64,000 nt of DNA from Sporosarcina ureae (GCF_029267015.1 NZ_JARIEA010000001.1:31462-95461); one strand, 5' to 3'; shown: positions 17,706-27,173, numbered from the stretch's first letter. Notes: generated by a model not told the origin, from the sequence alone. Program-made: numbers and translations.

Positions 17706-18410
17706 TTGTTTTTTTCCGATATACACGGTAACTCCTATGCATTCGAAGAATTCATGAAGCAAAGTGAGCAGATGAATATTGATCAATATATCTTTTGCGG
17801 AGACGTCTTTGGCTATTATTACGGTCAAAATGAAATTATATCTAAGTTAAGAAACATAGAGAATTTGTACACGGTTAAAGGCAATCATGATCAATACTAT
17901 TTAGATCTCTACTCTACTAATGAAAACGAGGATCAGCTAGTAAGGCGATACGGAAATGCCTATAGGGGGATTACTCAGCAAATTTCAAACGAGAACCAAG
18001 TATTCATAGAAAATATGGCAGATCACTTGGTACTAGAGTTGGAAGGGAAGACAGTTGGCGTATTTCATGGAAGTTTACAGAATCCCATTAATGGTCGAAT
18101 TTATCCTGATACTGAATTATGTATGACAGATGGATATGAACAATATGATTACGTGATTCATGGGCATACGCATTATCGAATGGTAAGACATATTGATTCC
18201 ACGATCCTTATGAATCCTGGATCTATTGGGCAACCAAGAGATAAAAATGGTTTTAGTTTCGCCACTCTTACACTTCCGAATGGAAAAATAGATTTTCATG
18301 AAATCATCTTTGATCGAAGACTATTGATACGGGATATTGAGAAATATGATAAAGGTAATCAAAAACTGATAGATATTTTGTTTAGAAATGAGGAGACGAA
18401 TTATGAATAG
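17706..18410 (+). CDS. Calcineurin-like phosphoesterase with slippery start
   Basis: A small metallophosphoesterase of about 235 residues with motifs SDIHGNS, FCGDVFG, KGNHDQYY, VFHGSLQNP and VIHGHTHY. As written it would start at TTG 17706. However, ATG 17698, correctly spaced behind GAGGTGAGG, opens MKICFF in another frame and enters a run of seven T (17709-17715). One extra T, or a -1 slip on the run, yields the typical family start MKICFFSDIHGNS. So the gene is frameshifted, mis-sequenced, slippage-dependent, or uses the TTG. Its role beside an ATP-grasp gene is unknown. Confidence 0.8.
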   Translation: MFFSDIHGNSYAFEEFMKQSEQMNIDQYIFCGDVFGYYYGQNEIISKLRNIENLYTVKGNHDQYYLDLYSTNENEDQLVRRYGNAYRGITQQISNENQVFIENMADHLVLELEGKTVGVFHGSLQNPINGRIYPDTELCMTDGYEQYDYVIHGHTHYRMVRHIDSTILMNPGSIGQPRDKNGFSFATLTLPNGKIDFHEIIFDRRLLIRDIEKYDKGNQKLIDILFRNEETNYE

Positions 18411-19344
18411 AGTCATTTTGGTTACGGCAATTGGTGGAGATGTAGGTCATAGTATATTGAAATGTCTTACTAGCGAGTCCGATGTATTAATAGGATGTGA
18501 TATAGATTCACATCCAGTTGGATTGGATGTGGTAGATCAATTTTTCTCTTCACTTCCAGTCGGAAACGAGGATTACATTTCTCAAATCGCAAACAAATGT
18601 AAAATATTTAACGTAACTCACTTAATCCCGGTCAGTGAACATGAAATAGAAAAGATAATTAAACATTTAGATGTATTCAAAAGATTGAATGTAAAGGTAT
18701 TAATTAACACAAAAGAAATAGTCGACACGTGTCTAGATAAGTATCTTACAGCGAAACGATTAGAAAACCTCGGATTGGATATTCCAGACTATTTCACTGA
18801 AGATGAATTTGTTTCTGACGGAAGAAAGTATATGGTGAAATTCAGAAAGTCTTGTGGATCTAAATTACTAACAGTTATTACCACTCAAAAAGAATTAAAT
18901 AAAATTAGGTCTAGTGTTTCTGAACCACTCATTATCCAGGAATATATAGATGAGTCAGATCAAGAATATACTGTCGGTGTATTCAGTGATGGACATGAAA
19001 TTAGGGTCATTGCTTTTCAAAGGAGACTCAAAGGTGGGTATACAAAATTTGTTAGGCTCGTGGACGACTCATCGATTACACGAGATGCCATCATCGCAGC
19101 ACAAGGGCTAGGCTTGGTTGGAAGTTTCAATATTCAATTGAGGAAAAGTAATGGGAAAAACTATATCTTTGAAATTAACCCGAGAATATCAGGAACCGTA
19201 AATTTTAGGCACATGTTAGGTTTCGATGATGTTCGATGGTGGTTGGATATTCTTGATCAGAAAGAAGTAAAACCCTATCTAAATGAATATAAAAGTGCGA
19301 TTGGCATAAGAGAAATGAATGAAAAGTTTCTTCTGCTAAATTAA
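18403..19344 (+). CDS. ATP-grasp ligase (PylC/CarB-like)
   Basis: A 313-residue ATP-grasp enzyme. The N-terminal Rossmann-like part reads RVILVTAIGGDVGHSIL; the ATP-grasp core shows MVKFRKSCGSK, LIIQEYIDE and the metal-binding FEINPRISGT. Such enzymes form amide or peptide-like bonds through an acyl-phosphate. ATG 18403 follows GAGGAG and overlaps the phosphoesterase stop by 8 bases. In this locus it could attach an amino acid or other acid to a sugar amine, perhaps the 4-amino group made by the PglF/PglE pair, since no PglD is present. That is inference. Confidence 0.85.
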   Translation: MNRVILVTAIGGDVGHSILKCLTSESDVLIGCDIDSHPVGLDVVDQFFSSLPVGNEDYISQIANKCKIFNVTHLIPVSEHEIEKIIKHLDVFKRLNVKVLINTKEIVDTCLDKYLTAKRLENLGLDIPDYFTEDEFVSDGRKYMVKFRKSCGSKLLTVITTQKELNKIRSSVSEPLIIQEYIDESDQEYTVGVFSDGHEIRVIAFQRRLKGGYTKFVRLVDDSSITRDAIIAAQGLGLVGSFNIQLRKSNGKNYIFEINPRISGTVNFRHMLGFDDVRWWLDILDQKEVKPYLNEYKSAIGIREMNEKFLLLN

Positions 19345-19372
19345 AAATGTTCTATTAAGGAGAATGACCATA

Positions 19373-20581
19373 GTGAGAGTATTATATATCGCTACTTCAT
19401 TTCCAGAACCATCCAAGGGTGCGACTATATATACTGACTTAGCAGAAGCCCTGCATGAGGCTGGTCATGAAGTTACAGTCGCTGTTTCTGAACAGGCCAA
19501 AAATAAGCGTATTACAGAGATCAAGCAAGAAAGAGGTTTCGACGTTTTGCGCATCGTGACAGGAAATTACTATGATGTGGGACTAATAGAAAAAGGTATT
19601 ACGACTTTAAAGATTCCTGTTTTGATGAAACGGGGAATCACTAAACATCTTAAAGATAGAATATTTGATTTTATACTATTTGAAGCACCTCCTGTTACTA
19701 ATGCAGACTTGATTTCATGGGCAAAGAAGCAATTTAATTGTCCTGCTTACTTAATGCTCAAGGACATATTTCCTCAAAATGCAATTGATTTAGGAATGAT
19801 GAAAAGAACAAGTTTGATTTATCATTTCTTTAAATCCAAAGAACATAAATTATTACAAACGGCTGATTTGATCGGCTGTATGTCTAATGCAAACTTGCAA
19901 TACATTCGTGCACATAATTCCTGGATTGAATCATCAAGAATTGAAATATTCCCTAATACTAAAAAGATCAGTAATTCAAATAATGTACTCAGAATGCATC
20001 CTCACTCGATGAGAGAGCAGCTAGGTATTCCAAAAGATTCTTGCGTGTTCTTGTTTGGAGGAAACATGGGGAAACCACAGTATATTGATTTTTTATGCCA
20101 AGTCATTGACGGCTGTAAAGATGAAGGAAATATGTATTTCCTTTTCGTCGGCAGGGGGACTGACCGAGTGAAATTAGAGAAGGAAATAGAAGAAAAGTCT
20201 ATAAAAAATGCGCGTATCATTGAAAATCTTCCAAGGAATGAATATGAACAGATCACCAAAGAAAGTGATGTGGGGTTAATCGTATTGGATCCTCGCTTCT
20301 CTATACCTAACTTCCCGTCTAGGATTCTATCGTATATGGAGTATGGCAAGCCAGTCATTGCAGCTACGGATGACGTAACGGACTTAAAAGACCTCATAAA
20401 AGACGCGGATTGTGGTGAATGGGTTTGGTCTGGTGATGTAGATACTTTTATAAATAAGGCGAAGGAAATGTCTACTTCCAAAAGGTTACATGTAATGGGG
20501 AGAAATGGACGTATCTATTTGGAAGAAAACTTTAAAGTACACCGTTCGGTTGAGATATTAGAAGGCCATTTCAAAAAGTGA
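19373..20581 (+). CDS. wbuB: GT4 glycosyltransferase, WbuB-like
   Basis: A 402-residue GT-B glycosyltransferase of family GT4. The N-terminus RVLYIATSFPEPSKGATIY and the segment LMLKDIFPQNAIDLGMM are typical of WbuB/CapL-type enzymes, and the donor site is near NFPSRILSYMEYGKPVIA. WbuB-type enzymes transfer L-FucNAc, and the next three genes make UDP-L-FucNAc. GTG 19373 is preferred because AAGGAG lies 10 bases before it; ATG 19364 is only one base from that site. Confidence 0.87.
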   Translation: MRVLYIATSFPEPSKGATIYTDLAEALHEAGHEVTVAVSEQAKNKRITEIKQERGFDVLRIVTGNYYDVGLIEKGITTLKIPVLMKRGITKHLKDRIFDFILFEAPPVTNADLISWAKKQFNCPAYLMLKDIFPQNAIDLGMMKRTSLIYHFFKSKEHKLLQTADLIGCMSNANLQYIRAHNSWIESSRIEIFPNTKKISNSNNVLRMHPHSMREQLGIPKDSCVFLFGGNMGKPQYIDFLCQVIDGCKDEGNMYFLFVGRGTDRVKLEKEIEEKSIKNARIIENLPRNEYEQITKESDVGLIVLDPRFSIPNFPSRILSYMEYGKPVIAATDDVTDLKDLIKDADCGEWVWSGDVDTFINKAKEMSTSKRLHVMGRNGRIYLEENFKVHRSVEILEGHFKK

Positions 20582-20591
20582 GGTGCGAATT

Positions 20592-21629
20592 ATGTTTAAA
20601 GACAAAACATTATTGATTACTGGCGGAACTGGTTCTTTCGGGCATGCGGTAATGGAAAGATTTCTCGATAGTGATATAAAGGAAATCCGAATATTTTCCC
20701 GTGATGAAAAAAAACAAGATGATATGCGCAAGTTCAATAAAAACAATAAATTGAAATTCTATATTGGGGACGTCAGGGACTTAGCTAGTGTAAAAAATGC
20801 TATGCATGGTGTAGATTATATTTTTCATGCTGCTGCATTAAAGCAAGTGCCATCCTGTGAATTTTTCCCTCTTGAGGCTGTAAAGACAAATATTTTAGGT
20901 ACAGACAACGTCTTAACAGCAGCAATCGACTACGGAGTTGAAAAAGTAGTCTGTTTGTCAACTGACAAAGCCGCTTATCCTATTAATGCCATGGGAATAT
21001 CTAAAGCGATGATGGAAAAAGTGTTTGTCGCAAAGTCAAAAACCGTTTCGTCCGACAAAACTTTAATTTGCGGCACAAGATACGGAAATGTAATGGCTTC
21101 TCGCGGATCGGTTATTCCATTGTTCATCGACCAAATAAAAAGTGGACAACCTATCACTGTTACCGACCCAAGTATGACAAGGTTCCTAATGAGTCTTGAA
21201 GAAGCAGTGGAACTTGTAGTGTTTGCTTTTCATAATGCAGAAGCAGGGGACATCATGGTCCAAAAATCACCATCGAGCACAATAGGTGAACTGGCACAAG
21301 CTATTAAGGAATTATTCAATGCAGACAATGAAATAAAAATCATTGGAACCCGTCATGGAGAAAAACGGTATGAAACGTTGCTAACTAAAGAAGAATATGT
21401 GAAGTCTGAGGACTTACCAAACTTCTATAGAGTGCCTGCGGATAAAAGAGAGTTGAACTATGATAAGTATTTTGAAGAAGGTGACCGGGAACTTTCCAGT
21501 ATTGAAGAATACAATTCGGACAATACAGAAATTTTAAGCATTGAGCAAATTAAGGAAAGGTTGCTTGAATTGGAGTATGTGCGTTTTGAGTTAGAACAAT
21601 GGAAAAGAACCTTCCCGATTTTGAATTAA
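20592..21629 (+). CDS. fnlA: UDP-GlcNAc 4,6-dehydratase/5-epimerase (FnlA/CapE)
   Basis: A 345-residue extended SDR enzyme and the first step of UDP-L-FucNAc synthesis: 4,6-dehydration and C5 epimerisation of UDP-GlcNAc. NAD-binding ITGGTGSFGHAV is at the N-terminus. The active-site region LSTDKAAYPINAMGISKAMM has Met in place of the usual SDR Tyr, as in CapE/FnlA. GTRYGNVMASRGSVIPLF is the family substrate-binding block. ATG 20592 follows a GAGGTG site; the preceding gene ends 10 bases upstream. Confidence 0.92.
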   Translation: MFKDKTLLITGGTGSFGHAVMERFLDSDIKEIRIFSRDEKKQDDMRKFNKNNKLKFYIGDVRDLASVKNAMHGVDYIFHAAALKQVPSCEFFPLEAVKTNILGTDNVLTAAIDYGVEKVVCLSTDKAAYPINAMGISKAMMEKVFVAKSKTVSSDKTLICGTRYGNVMASRGSVIPLFIDQIKSGQPITVTDPSMTRFLMSLEEAVELVVFAFHNAEAGDIMVQKSPSSTIGELAQAIKELFNADNEIKIIGTRHGEKRYETLLTKEEYVKSEDLPNFYRVPADKRELNYDKYFEEGDRELSSIEEYNSDNTEILSIEQIKERLLELEYVRFELEQWKRTFPILN

Positions 21630-21644
21630 AAGGGGGTCTGACAC

Positions 21645-22754
21645 ATGAAAATTTTAGTCACCGGAGCTAATGGATTCCTAGGAAGGAACTTGATTGCAGA
21701 GCTCAGAAACAATGGCTATAGTGAAATCTTTGAATTGACACGTGATAGTAATTCTGAGCAGTTTGCTACCTATACGAAAGAATGTGATTTTGTATTTCAT
21801 CTGGCAGGTGTCAACAGACCGAGAGATGAAGAAGAGTTTATGAAAGGCAACGCAGACCTGACTTCAGAGTTACTAACCATGTTAAGGAAACATCATAACG
21901 AAGCACCTGTTTTGGTCACTTCCTCCATTCAGGCTGAATTAGACAATCCTTATGGGAAAAGTAAGAAGGTGGCTGAAGATTTCGTAGTGCAATACGCTCA
22001 TCTTACGGATGCCAAAGTATACGTATACCGTCTCCCAAATTTGTTTGGGAAGTGGAGTAAGCCTAACTACAATTCGGTTGTAGCTACGTTTTGTCATAAT
22101 ATTTCCAGAGACATAGAAATTAAAATCAATGATCCAAGTGCAGAGTTGACTTTGTGTTATATAGACGATGTAGTAGATGAGTTCATGCGGGCGCTAGAAG
22201 GAAGTCCAACCAGCTCCAGTGATTTTTATACAGTACCTGTAACTCATCGTATTCGGATTGGTGAGCTAGCTGATTTGTTGAGTAGTTTCAAGGACAGTAG
22301 GCAGGATTTACTCATTCCTAATATGGAAGATACTCTAACTAAAGCACTTTATAGTACGTACTTAAGCTTTTTACCAGAAGATCAATTTTCCTATGAATTG
22401 ACCATGCATAGCGATCACCGGGGGTCATTTACAGAGTTTTTAAGAAGTACTGAACGAGGACAAGTGTCTGTTAATGTATCGAAGCCAGGTATTACAAAAG
22501 GGGACCATTGGCATCACACTAAAACTGAGAAGTTCTTAGTGGTCAGTGGCGAAGGGCTTATTCGTTTCAGGAGAATGGATTCCCATAAAGTTATAGAGTA
22601 TGCAGTGAGTGGGGAAAAGTTCCAGCCCATCGACATCCCACCAGGCTATACACATTCCATTATGAATACAGGGGAAAGTGATTTAGTGACCGTAATGTGG
22701 GCAAATGAATGCTTTGATCCCGAAAATCCTGACACATACTTTTTGGAGGTTTAA
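21645..22754 (+). CDS. fnlB: Bifunctional reductase/epimerase (FnlB/CapF)
   Basis: A 369-residue two-domain enzyme. An SDR reductase domain (TGANGFLGRNLI, then SSIQAELDNPYGKSK with the Tyr/Lys pair) is fused to a C-terminal cupin from about residue 245 (SDHRGSFTEFLR, GDHWHHTKTEKFLV, PPGYTHSIMN), as in S. aureus CapF. It epimerises C3 and reduces C4 of the FnlA product to give UDP-L-talosamine derivatives. The following epimerase start overlaps or abuts its stop codon. Confidence 0.92.
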   Translation: MKILVTGANGFLGRNLIAELRNNGYSEIFELTRDSNSEQFATYTKECDFVFHLAGVNRPRDEEEFMKGNADLTSELLTMLRKHHNEAPVLVTSSIQAELDNPYGKSKKVAEDFVVQYAHLTDAKVYVYRLPNLFGKWSKPNYNSVVATFCHNISRDIEIKINDPSAELTLCYIDDVVDEFMRALEGSPTSSSDFYTVPVTHRIRIGELADLLSSFKDSRQDLLIPNMEDTLTKALYSTYLSFLPEDQFSYELTMHSDHRGSFTEFLRSTERGQVSVNVSKPGITKGDHWHHTKTEKFLVVSGEGLIRFRRMDSHKVIEYAVSGEKFQPIDIPPGYTHSIMNTGESDLVTVMWANECFDPENPDTYFLEV

Positions 22755-22756
22755 TG

Positions 22757-23890
22757 ATGAAAAAATTAAAAGTTATGACAGTCGTTGGAACGAGACCTGA
22801 AATCATAAGATTATCCGCGGTCATCAACAAGTTGGAAAGCTCAGTTGCTATTGAACATACGCTCGTTCATACTGGACAAAACTACGATTATGAATTAAAT
22901 GAAGTGTTTTTTGAGGATTTTAAATTGAAAAAACCTGATTACTTTCTTAATGCAGCGAACGGTACTGCAGTGGAGACTATCGGGAATATACTGGTGAAAA
23001 TAGATCCTATTATTGAGGAAGTACAACCAGATGCGTTTTTAGTTCTAGGAGACACAAACAGTTGCATCAGTGCCATCGCAGCTAAAAGAAAACAAATTCC
23101 TATATTTCACATGGAAGCGGGCAATAGATGTTTTGATCAACGAGTACCTGAGGAAACGAATAGAAAGATTGTCGATCATATAGCAGATATTAATTTGACT
23201 TACAGTGATATCGCAAGAGAATACCTTTTGAAAGAAGGATTACCGGCTGACAGAATTATTAAGACAGGTAGCCCAATGTTTGAAGTGATTAACTCTAGAA
23301 AAGATGATATTGATGGCTCGAATGTACTCGAAAGACTCGAACTTAAAAAAGGAAACTATTTCGTGGTATCTGCACACCGAGAAGAAAACATCAATTCCGA
23401 AGTGAATTTTCTAGATTTGGTAGACAGCTTGAATGCGATAGCGGAGAAGTATCATATACCGGTGATCGTCAGTACACATCCACGAACAAAGAACATGATT
23501 GAAGATAAGGTGATTGAATTTCACTCTTTAGTGAAAACGATCAAGCCACTAGGATTCAATGATTATGTAAAACTTCAGCAAGATGCGAAAGCAGTGCTTA
23601 GTGATAGTGGGACGATTAGTGAAGAGTCTTCAATCCTAGCGTTTAGAGCACTCAATATCCGACAGGCACACGAAAGGCCTGAAGCGATGGAAGAGACGTC
23701 CGTAATGATGGTTGGCTTAAAGAAGGAAAGAATTTTACAGGGTTTGGAAGTTCTGGAGACTCAAGAAAAAGGAAGCATGCGTCTTGTTGAAGATTATAGT
23801 ATGCCGAATGTTTCTGATAAGGTATTGCGGATTATTTTGTCTTATACGGATTATGTGAATCGTGTTGTCTGGAGAAAGTTTTACACGTGA
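22757..23890 (+). CDS. fnlC: UDP-HexNAc 2-epimerase (FnlC/CapG)
   Basis: A 377-residue non-hydrolysing UDP-GlcNAc 2-epimerase family enzyme, here the last step to UDP-L-FucNAc. Family motifs are VVGTRPEIIRLSAV, HTGQNYDYELNEVFF, LGDTNS, HMEAGNRCFDQRVPEETNR, SAHREENIN and SDSGTISEESS. GGAGG lies 8 bases before ATG 22757; the adjacent ATG 22754 overlaps the previous stop codon. It completes the FnlABC trio and ends the first tightly packed gene block. Confidence 0.92.
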   Translation: MKKLKVMTVVGTRPEIIRLSAVINKLESSVAIEHTLVHTGQNYDYELNEVFFEDFKLKKPDYFLNAANGTAVETIGNILVKIDPIIEEVQPDAFLVLGDTNSCISAIAAKRKQIPIFHMEAGNRCFDQRVPEETNRKIVDHIADINLTYSDIAREYLLKEGLPADRIIKTGSPMFEVINSRKDDIDGSNVLERLELKKGNYFVVSAHREENINSEVNFLDLVDSLNAIAEKYHIPVIVSTHPRTKNMIEDKVIEFHSLVKTIKPLGFNDYVKLQQDAKAVLSDSGTISEESSILAFRALNIRQAHERPEAMEETSVMMVGLKKERILQGLEVLETQEKGSMRLVEDYSMPNVSDKVLRIILSYTDYVNRVVWRKFYT

Positions 23891-24161
23891 TTATGTAATG
23901 ATATCTCTGTATTTCCTTTCAGGGGAGTATAAACTTCCATTTAAAAATTAAGTAAATAACATTAGTTGTAAATATGTTCGATAATCTGAGTAAATATTTA
24001 ATTTGATGTTTGAATAAGTAGTTGAATTTAATAGTGATCCAGTAGAATATAACGTCAAATCTGATTTAAGTATATTTGTAACTAGAAAGGAAATATTACT
24101 AGCTATCGTATTTCTAATAGTTGTGTTAACCAATCGAATAATACACAGAGGAGGGAATGCG

Positions 24162-25436
24162 ATGAAAATACTTTGGCTTGCTAATGTACCGTTACCAGAG
24201 GCAAGTTTACTAATGAATCAAGTACCTACACCTTTTGGTGGATGGCTGATTAATGCGTCTAAATCGATCTCATCAAACCCCAATATTGAATTATGGATAG
24301 CTTTTCCCCAAAAAGGTCTAAGGAATATTGAAGTATTTGAGGGGGAAGATGTTAAGTATATAGCTTTTCCCGATTTAGATAATTCCATGAGTTTAGATAA
24401 AGAGGAAGTAGAAAAGAATAAGGACTTTAATGAAATGGTGGAATTAATAAAACCAGACATTGTTCATATTTATGGAACTGAATATATTCATACGCTTGCT
24501 ATGGTCAATATGTGCAGAATAAAGAATATCCATGTGACAATATGGATACAAGGGTTAATATCGTTCATTGCTAATCATTATATGGCATCACTACCTACGA
24601 ACATACAAAGTCAATCCACATTTAGAGATTTACTAAAAAGAGAGAATATAATGCAACAACAAAAAAAGTTTGTTGAACGTGGTAAATATGAAATAGAATC
24701 ATTGAAGAAAGTCGAACATGTTATGGGACGGACGACCTGGGATAAAGCTTGTACATTCATTATCAATCCAGATGCGACATACTATCACTGCAATGAAATG
24801 TTACGAACTGAGTTTTATCAAAACAAATGGAGCTTGGAAGAGTGTGAGAAACACTCTATTTTTATCAGTCAGGGAGCATATCCATTAAAAGGACTTCATT
24901 ACATGCTTGAAGCGATGTCTTTACTAGTTAAAAATTTCCCAAGGGCTAAAGTATATATAGGTGGACCTGATATTACAAAATTAGACAGTATAAAATCGAA
25001 ATTAAAAATAACTACTTATGGTAAGTATCTTAATGAGCTCATTAAGAAGTATAAGCTTTGGAATCATGTCGTATTTTTAGGGACATTAGACGAAAAACAA
25101 ATGTGTGAAAGGTATTTGAAGTCTAATGTATTTGTGTGTCCATCATCCATAGAGAATTTGCCGAATTCATTAGGCGAAGCGATGATTCTTGGCGTACCGT
25201 GTATATCATCAGATGTTGGTGGGGTTAAGGATTTATTAACGCATTTAGAAACCGGATTTATTTATCAATCTGATGCACCATATATGTTAGCGCATTATAT
25301 ATCGGAAGTTTTTAAAAATGAAAAGATTGCCCTGGAATTCTCCGTGAAATCACGAAGGAAAGCAGAGGACATTTATAATATAAACGAAAACACAAAAAGA
25401 CTTATTAAAATATATGAAGAGATATTAGAGAGTTGA
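24162..25436 (+). CDS. GT4 glycosyltransferase
   Basis: A 424-residue GT-B glycosyltransferase of family GT4. The glycosyltransferase core is in the second half: FISQGAYPLKGLHYMLEA, KVYIGGPD, VVFLGTLDEKQM and the donor-binding PSSIENLPNSLGEAMILGVP. It is paralogous to the gene at 28489 (shared IQGxL.IA and YPLKGLH blocks). ATG 24162 has GGAGGG 8 bases upstream. A 270-bp gap without a gene precedes it. Acceptor and donor sugars are unknown. Confidence 0.88.
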   Translation: MKILWLANVPLPEASLLMNQVPTPFGGWLINASKSISSNPNIELWIAFPQKGLRNIEVFEGEDVKYIAFPDLDNSMSLDKEEVEKNKDFNEMVELIKPDIVHIYGTEYIHTLAMVNMCRIKNIHVTIWIQGLISFIANHYMASLPTNIQSQSTFRDLLKRENIMQQQKKFVERGKYEIESLKKVEHVMGRTTWDKACTFIINPDATYYHCNEMLRTEFYQNKWSLEECEKHSIFISQGAYPLKGLHYMLEAMSLLVKNFPRAKVYIGGPDITKLDSIKSKLKITTYGKYLNELIKKYKLWNHVVFLGTLDEKQMCERYLKSNVFVCPSSIENLPNSLGEAMILGVPCISSDVGGVKDLLTHLETGFIYQSDAPYMLAHYISEVFKNEKIALEFSVKSRRKAEDIYNINENTKRLIKIYEEILES

Positions 25437-25853
25437 ACTTTGACACCGAAAATAATAGTAACATTGTTTAATAAAGGTATAGAGAGAGTATGATGGAATG
25501 ATAAATAATACTAACAAAACATATGTGATTAGTATCATTTTTAAAATGAATATTATAGTTATTAAGAATAAAAGTATAAAAAAATAAAACTTTGAGCATG
25601 AATAATCTTATATTTCGATAAAACATACCAACACATCTTGTGAATGTGTTGTCAAACTACAAAAAAAGTAGGTATTAATAATATTGTGTAGTATAATAAT
25701 GGAAACATTCAATCTATTGTAAGTGGAATTAAAATCCACTTGAGTGTAACAGTTAATCTAGAAGTAAGAGATTATATTACGTATATATCTATTGTAATGG
25801 GGATTAATTGAAGGTACCAATTTATTCAAAAAGAAATGTTTGGGGGGAATGGA
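25437..25853. other. Intergenic gap with conserved dyad pair
   Basis: A 417-bp AT-rich gap between two glycosyltransferase genes with no gene visible. Its notable content is the dyad pair at 25645 and 25685, described separately; otherwise nothing is recognisable. Confidence 0.6.
25628..25700 (+). promoter_or_regulatory. Second copy of the TGTGTAGT dyad/promoter module
   Basis: TGTGTTGTCAAACTACA at 25645-25661 and TGTGTAGTATAATAATG at 25685-25701 lie 40 bases apart, almost the same sequences and spacing as at 13724 and 13765. The second includes a perfect TATAAT (25692-25697). An additional AACACAT/ATGTGTT pair frames the first. This probably drives the distal glycosyltransferase-Wzy-Wzx genes from an internal promoter under the same regulator as the PglF-like operon. 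Confidence 0.6.
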
Positions 25854-27086
25854 ATGGAGAATAACTTAGATATCCTTTTCTTGGCAGGACTGTTTCCTAA
25901 GGAAAAGGAAAAAGAGATACTTGAAAATTCTAAAGGAGCTATCCAGAATGCTGCCAACAATTTACAATGGAGCATTGTAGAGGGACTAGATGCCAATCTT
26001 GTATATAAACCCAAAATATTAAATTCGTATTACGTAGGTTCTTTTCCGAAGAGGTATAAAAAAATTAAAATTGATACGTTTGAATTCTCTCATTCTAAAG
26101 GTTCGAACGATATAAACATAGGGTTTATTAATTTATCGGGTATTAAACATGTAAGTAGATACTTAACTTTGAAACCTCAAGTAAAGAGGTGGATTAGTCA
26201 GAAAAGTGATAGAAAGAAAGTAGTGATTGCCTATGCTATGACTATGCCTTTCACTAGAATACTTAGATACGTAAAGAGTCTTGATGAAAATATTGTTACG
26301 TGCTTAATAGTTCCTGATCTTCCTCAATTTATGAATACAACAAAATCAAATAATAATGCTTTGTATAATTTATTAAAAAATTATGAAATGGATCTATTAA
26401 ATAAAGATTTGCACTATATTGACAGCTATGTATTATTGACAAAACATATGCGTGAAGCTTTAAAAATCACTGTTCCAAGTGCAGTAGTAGAAGGGATCTC
26501 TACTAAAACATCTGGTGATTCCTCATATAGTGAAAAAGTACAAAATAGAAAAACGGTTCTTTATAGCGGACTTTTAATGGAAAGGTATGGTGTGCTCAAT
26601 TTGTTGAGTTCATTCGAGAGGTTAAATAATCCGAACTATGAATTGATCATATGTGGCACAGGTGAGTTAGAGGATGAATTTATTGAAGCCAGTAAAAGGG
26701 ATAACAGAATCATTTTCAAAGGACAGTTGCCTAGGGAAGAAGTATTGGATTTACAAAAAGCATCCAGTATTTTAATTAATCCGAGACCAAATAATGAAGA
26801 ATATACAAAGTACAGCTTTCCTTCAAAAATTCTAGAGTATATGTCTTCCGGAACACCTGTCATCTCATATGAACTAGATGGAATACCTGAAGAATATTAT
26901 GGATACATGTATAGTGTGGACGATTATGAGGATAGCCTATTTGATGTCTTAAAAGAAACTCTAGAAAAGTCTGAACGAGAATTGTATACAAAAGGGTTTC
27001 TTGCGAAACAATTTGTATTAGAAGAAAAGAATAGTTATAAACAAGCAAAGAAGATTGTAGAAATGTTAAAAAGCATAAAAACATAA
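25854..27086 (+). CDS. Glycosyltransferase, GT4-like
   Basis: A 410-residue GT-B type glycosyltransferase. The second half has TVLYSGLLMERYGVLNLL, ELIICGTGELEDEF, IIFKGQLPREEVLDLQ, and the donor-site segment INPRPNNEEYTKYSFPSKI with LEYMSSGTPVISYELDGIPEEYY. ATG 25854 follows GGGGGGA with 8-base spacing; an ATG at 25836 lies upstream of that site. It lies downstream of the internal dyad promoter. Substrate is unknown. Confidence 0.85.
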   Translation: MENNLDILFLAGLFPKEKEKEILENSKGAIQNAANNLQWSIVEGLDANLVYKPKILNSYYVGSFPKRYKKIKIDTFEFSHSKGSNDINIGFINLSGIKHVSRYLTLKPQVKRWISQKSDRKKVVIAYAMTMPFTRILRYVKSLDENIVTCLIVPDLPQFMNTTKSNNNALYNLLKNYEMDLLNKDLHYIDSYVLLTKHMREALKITVPSAVVEGISTKTSGDSSYSEKVQNRKTVLYSGLLMERYGVLNLLSSFERLNNPNYELIICGTGELEDEFIEASKRDNRIIFKGQLPREEVLDLQKASSILINPRPNNEEYTKYSFPSKILEYMSSGTPVISYELDGIPEEYYGYMYSVDDYEDSLFDVLKETLEKSERELYTKGFLAKQFVLEEKNSYKQAKKIVEMLKSIKT

Positions 27087-27173
27087 ATTGCAAGTTTTTA
27101 TAATATAAATACCTTTCACTCTTTACTGAAATTAAAGACAAGTAAATTCAGGTTAAGAAAAGGGGGGGATACT

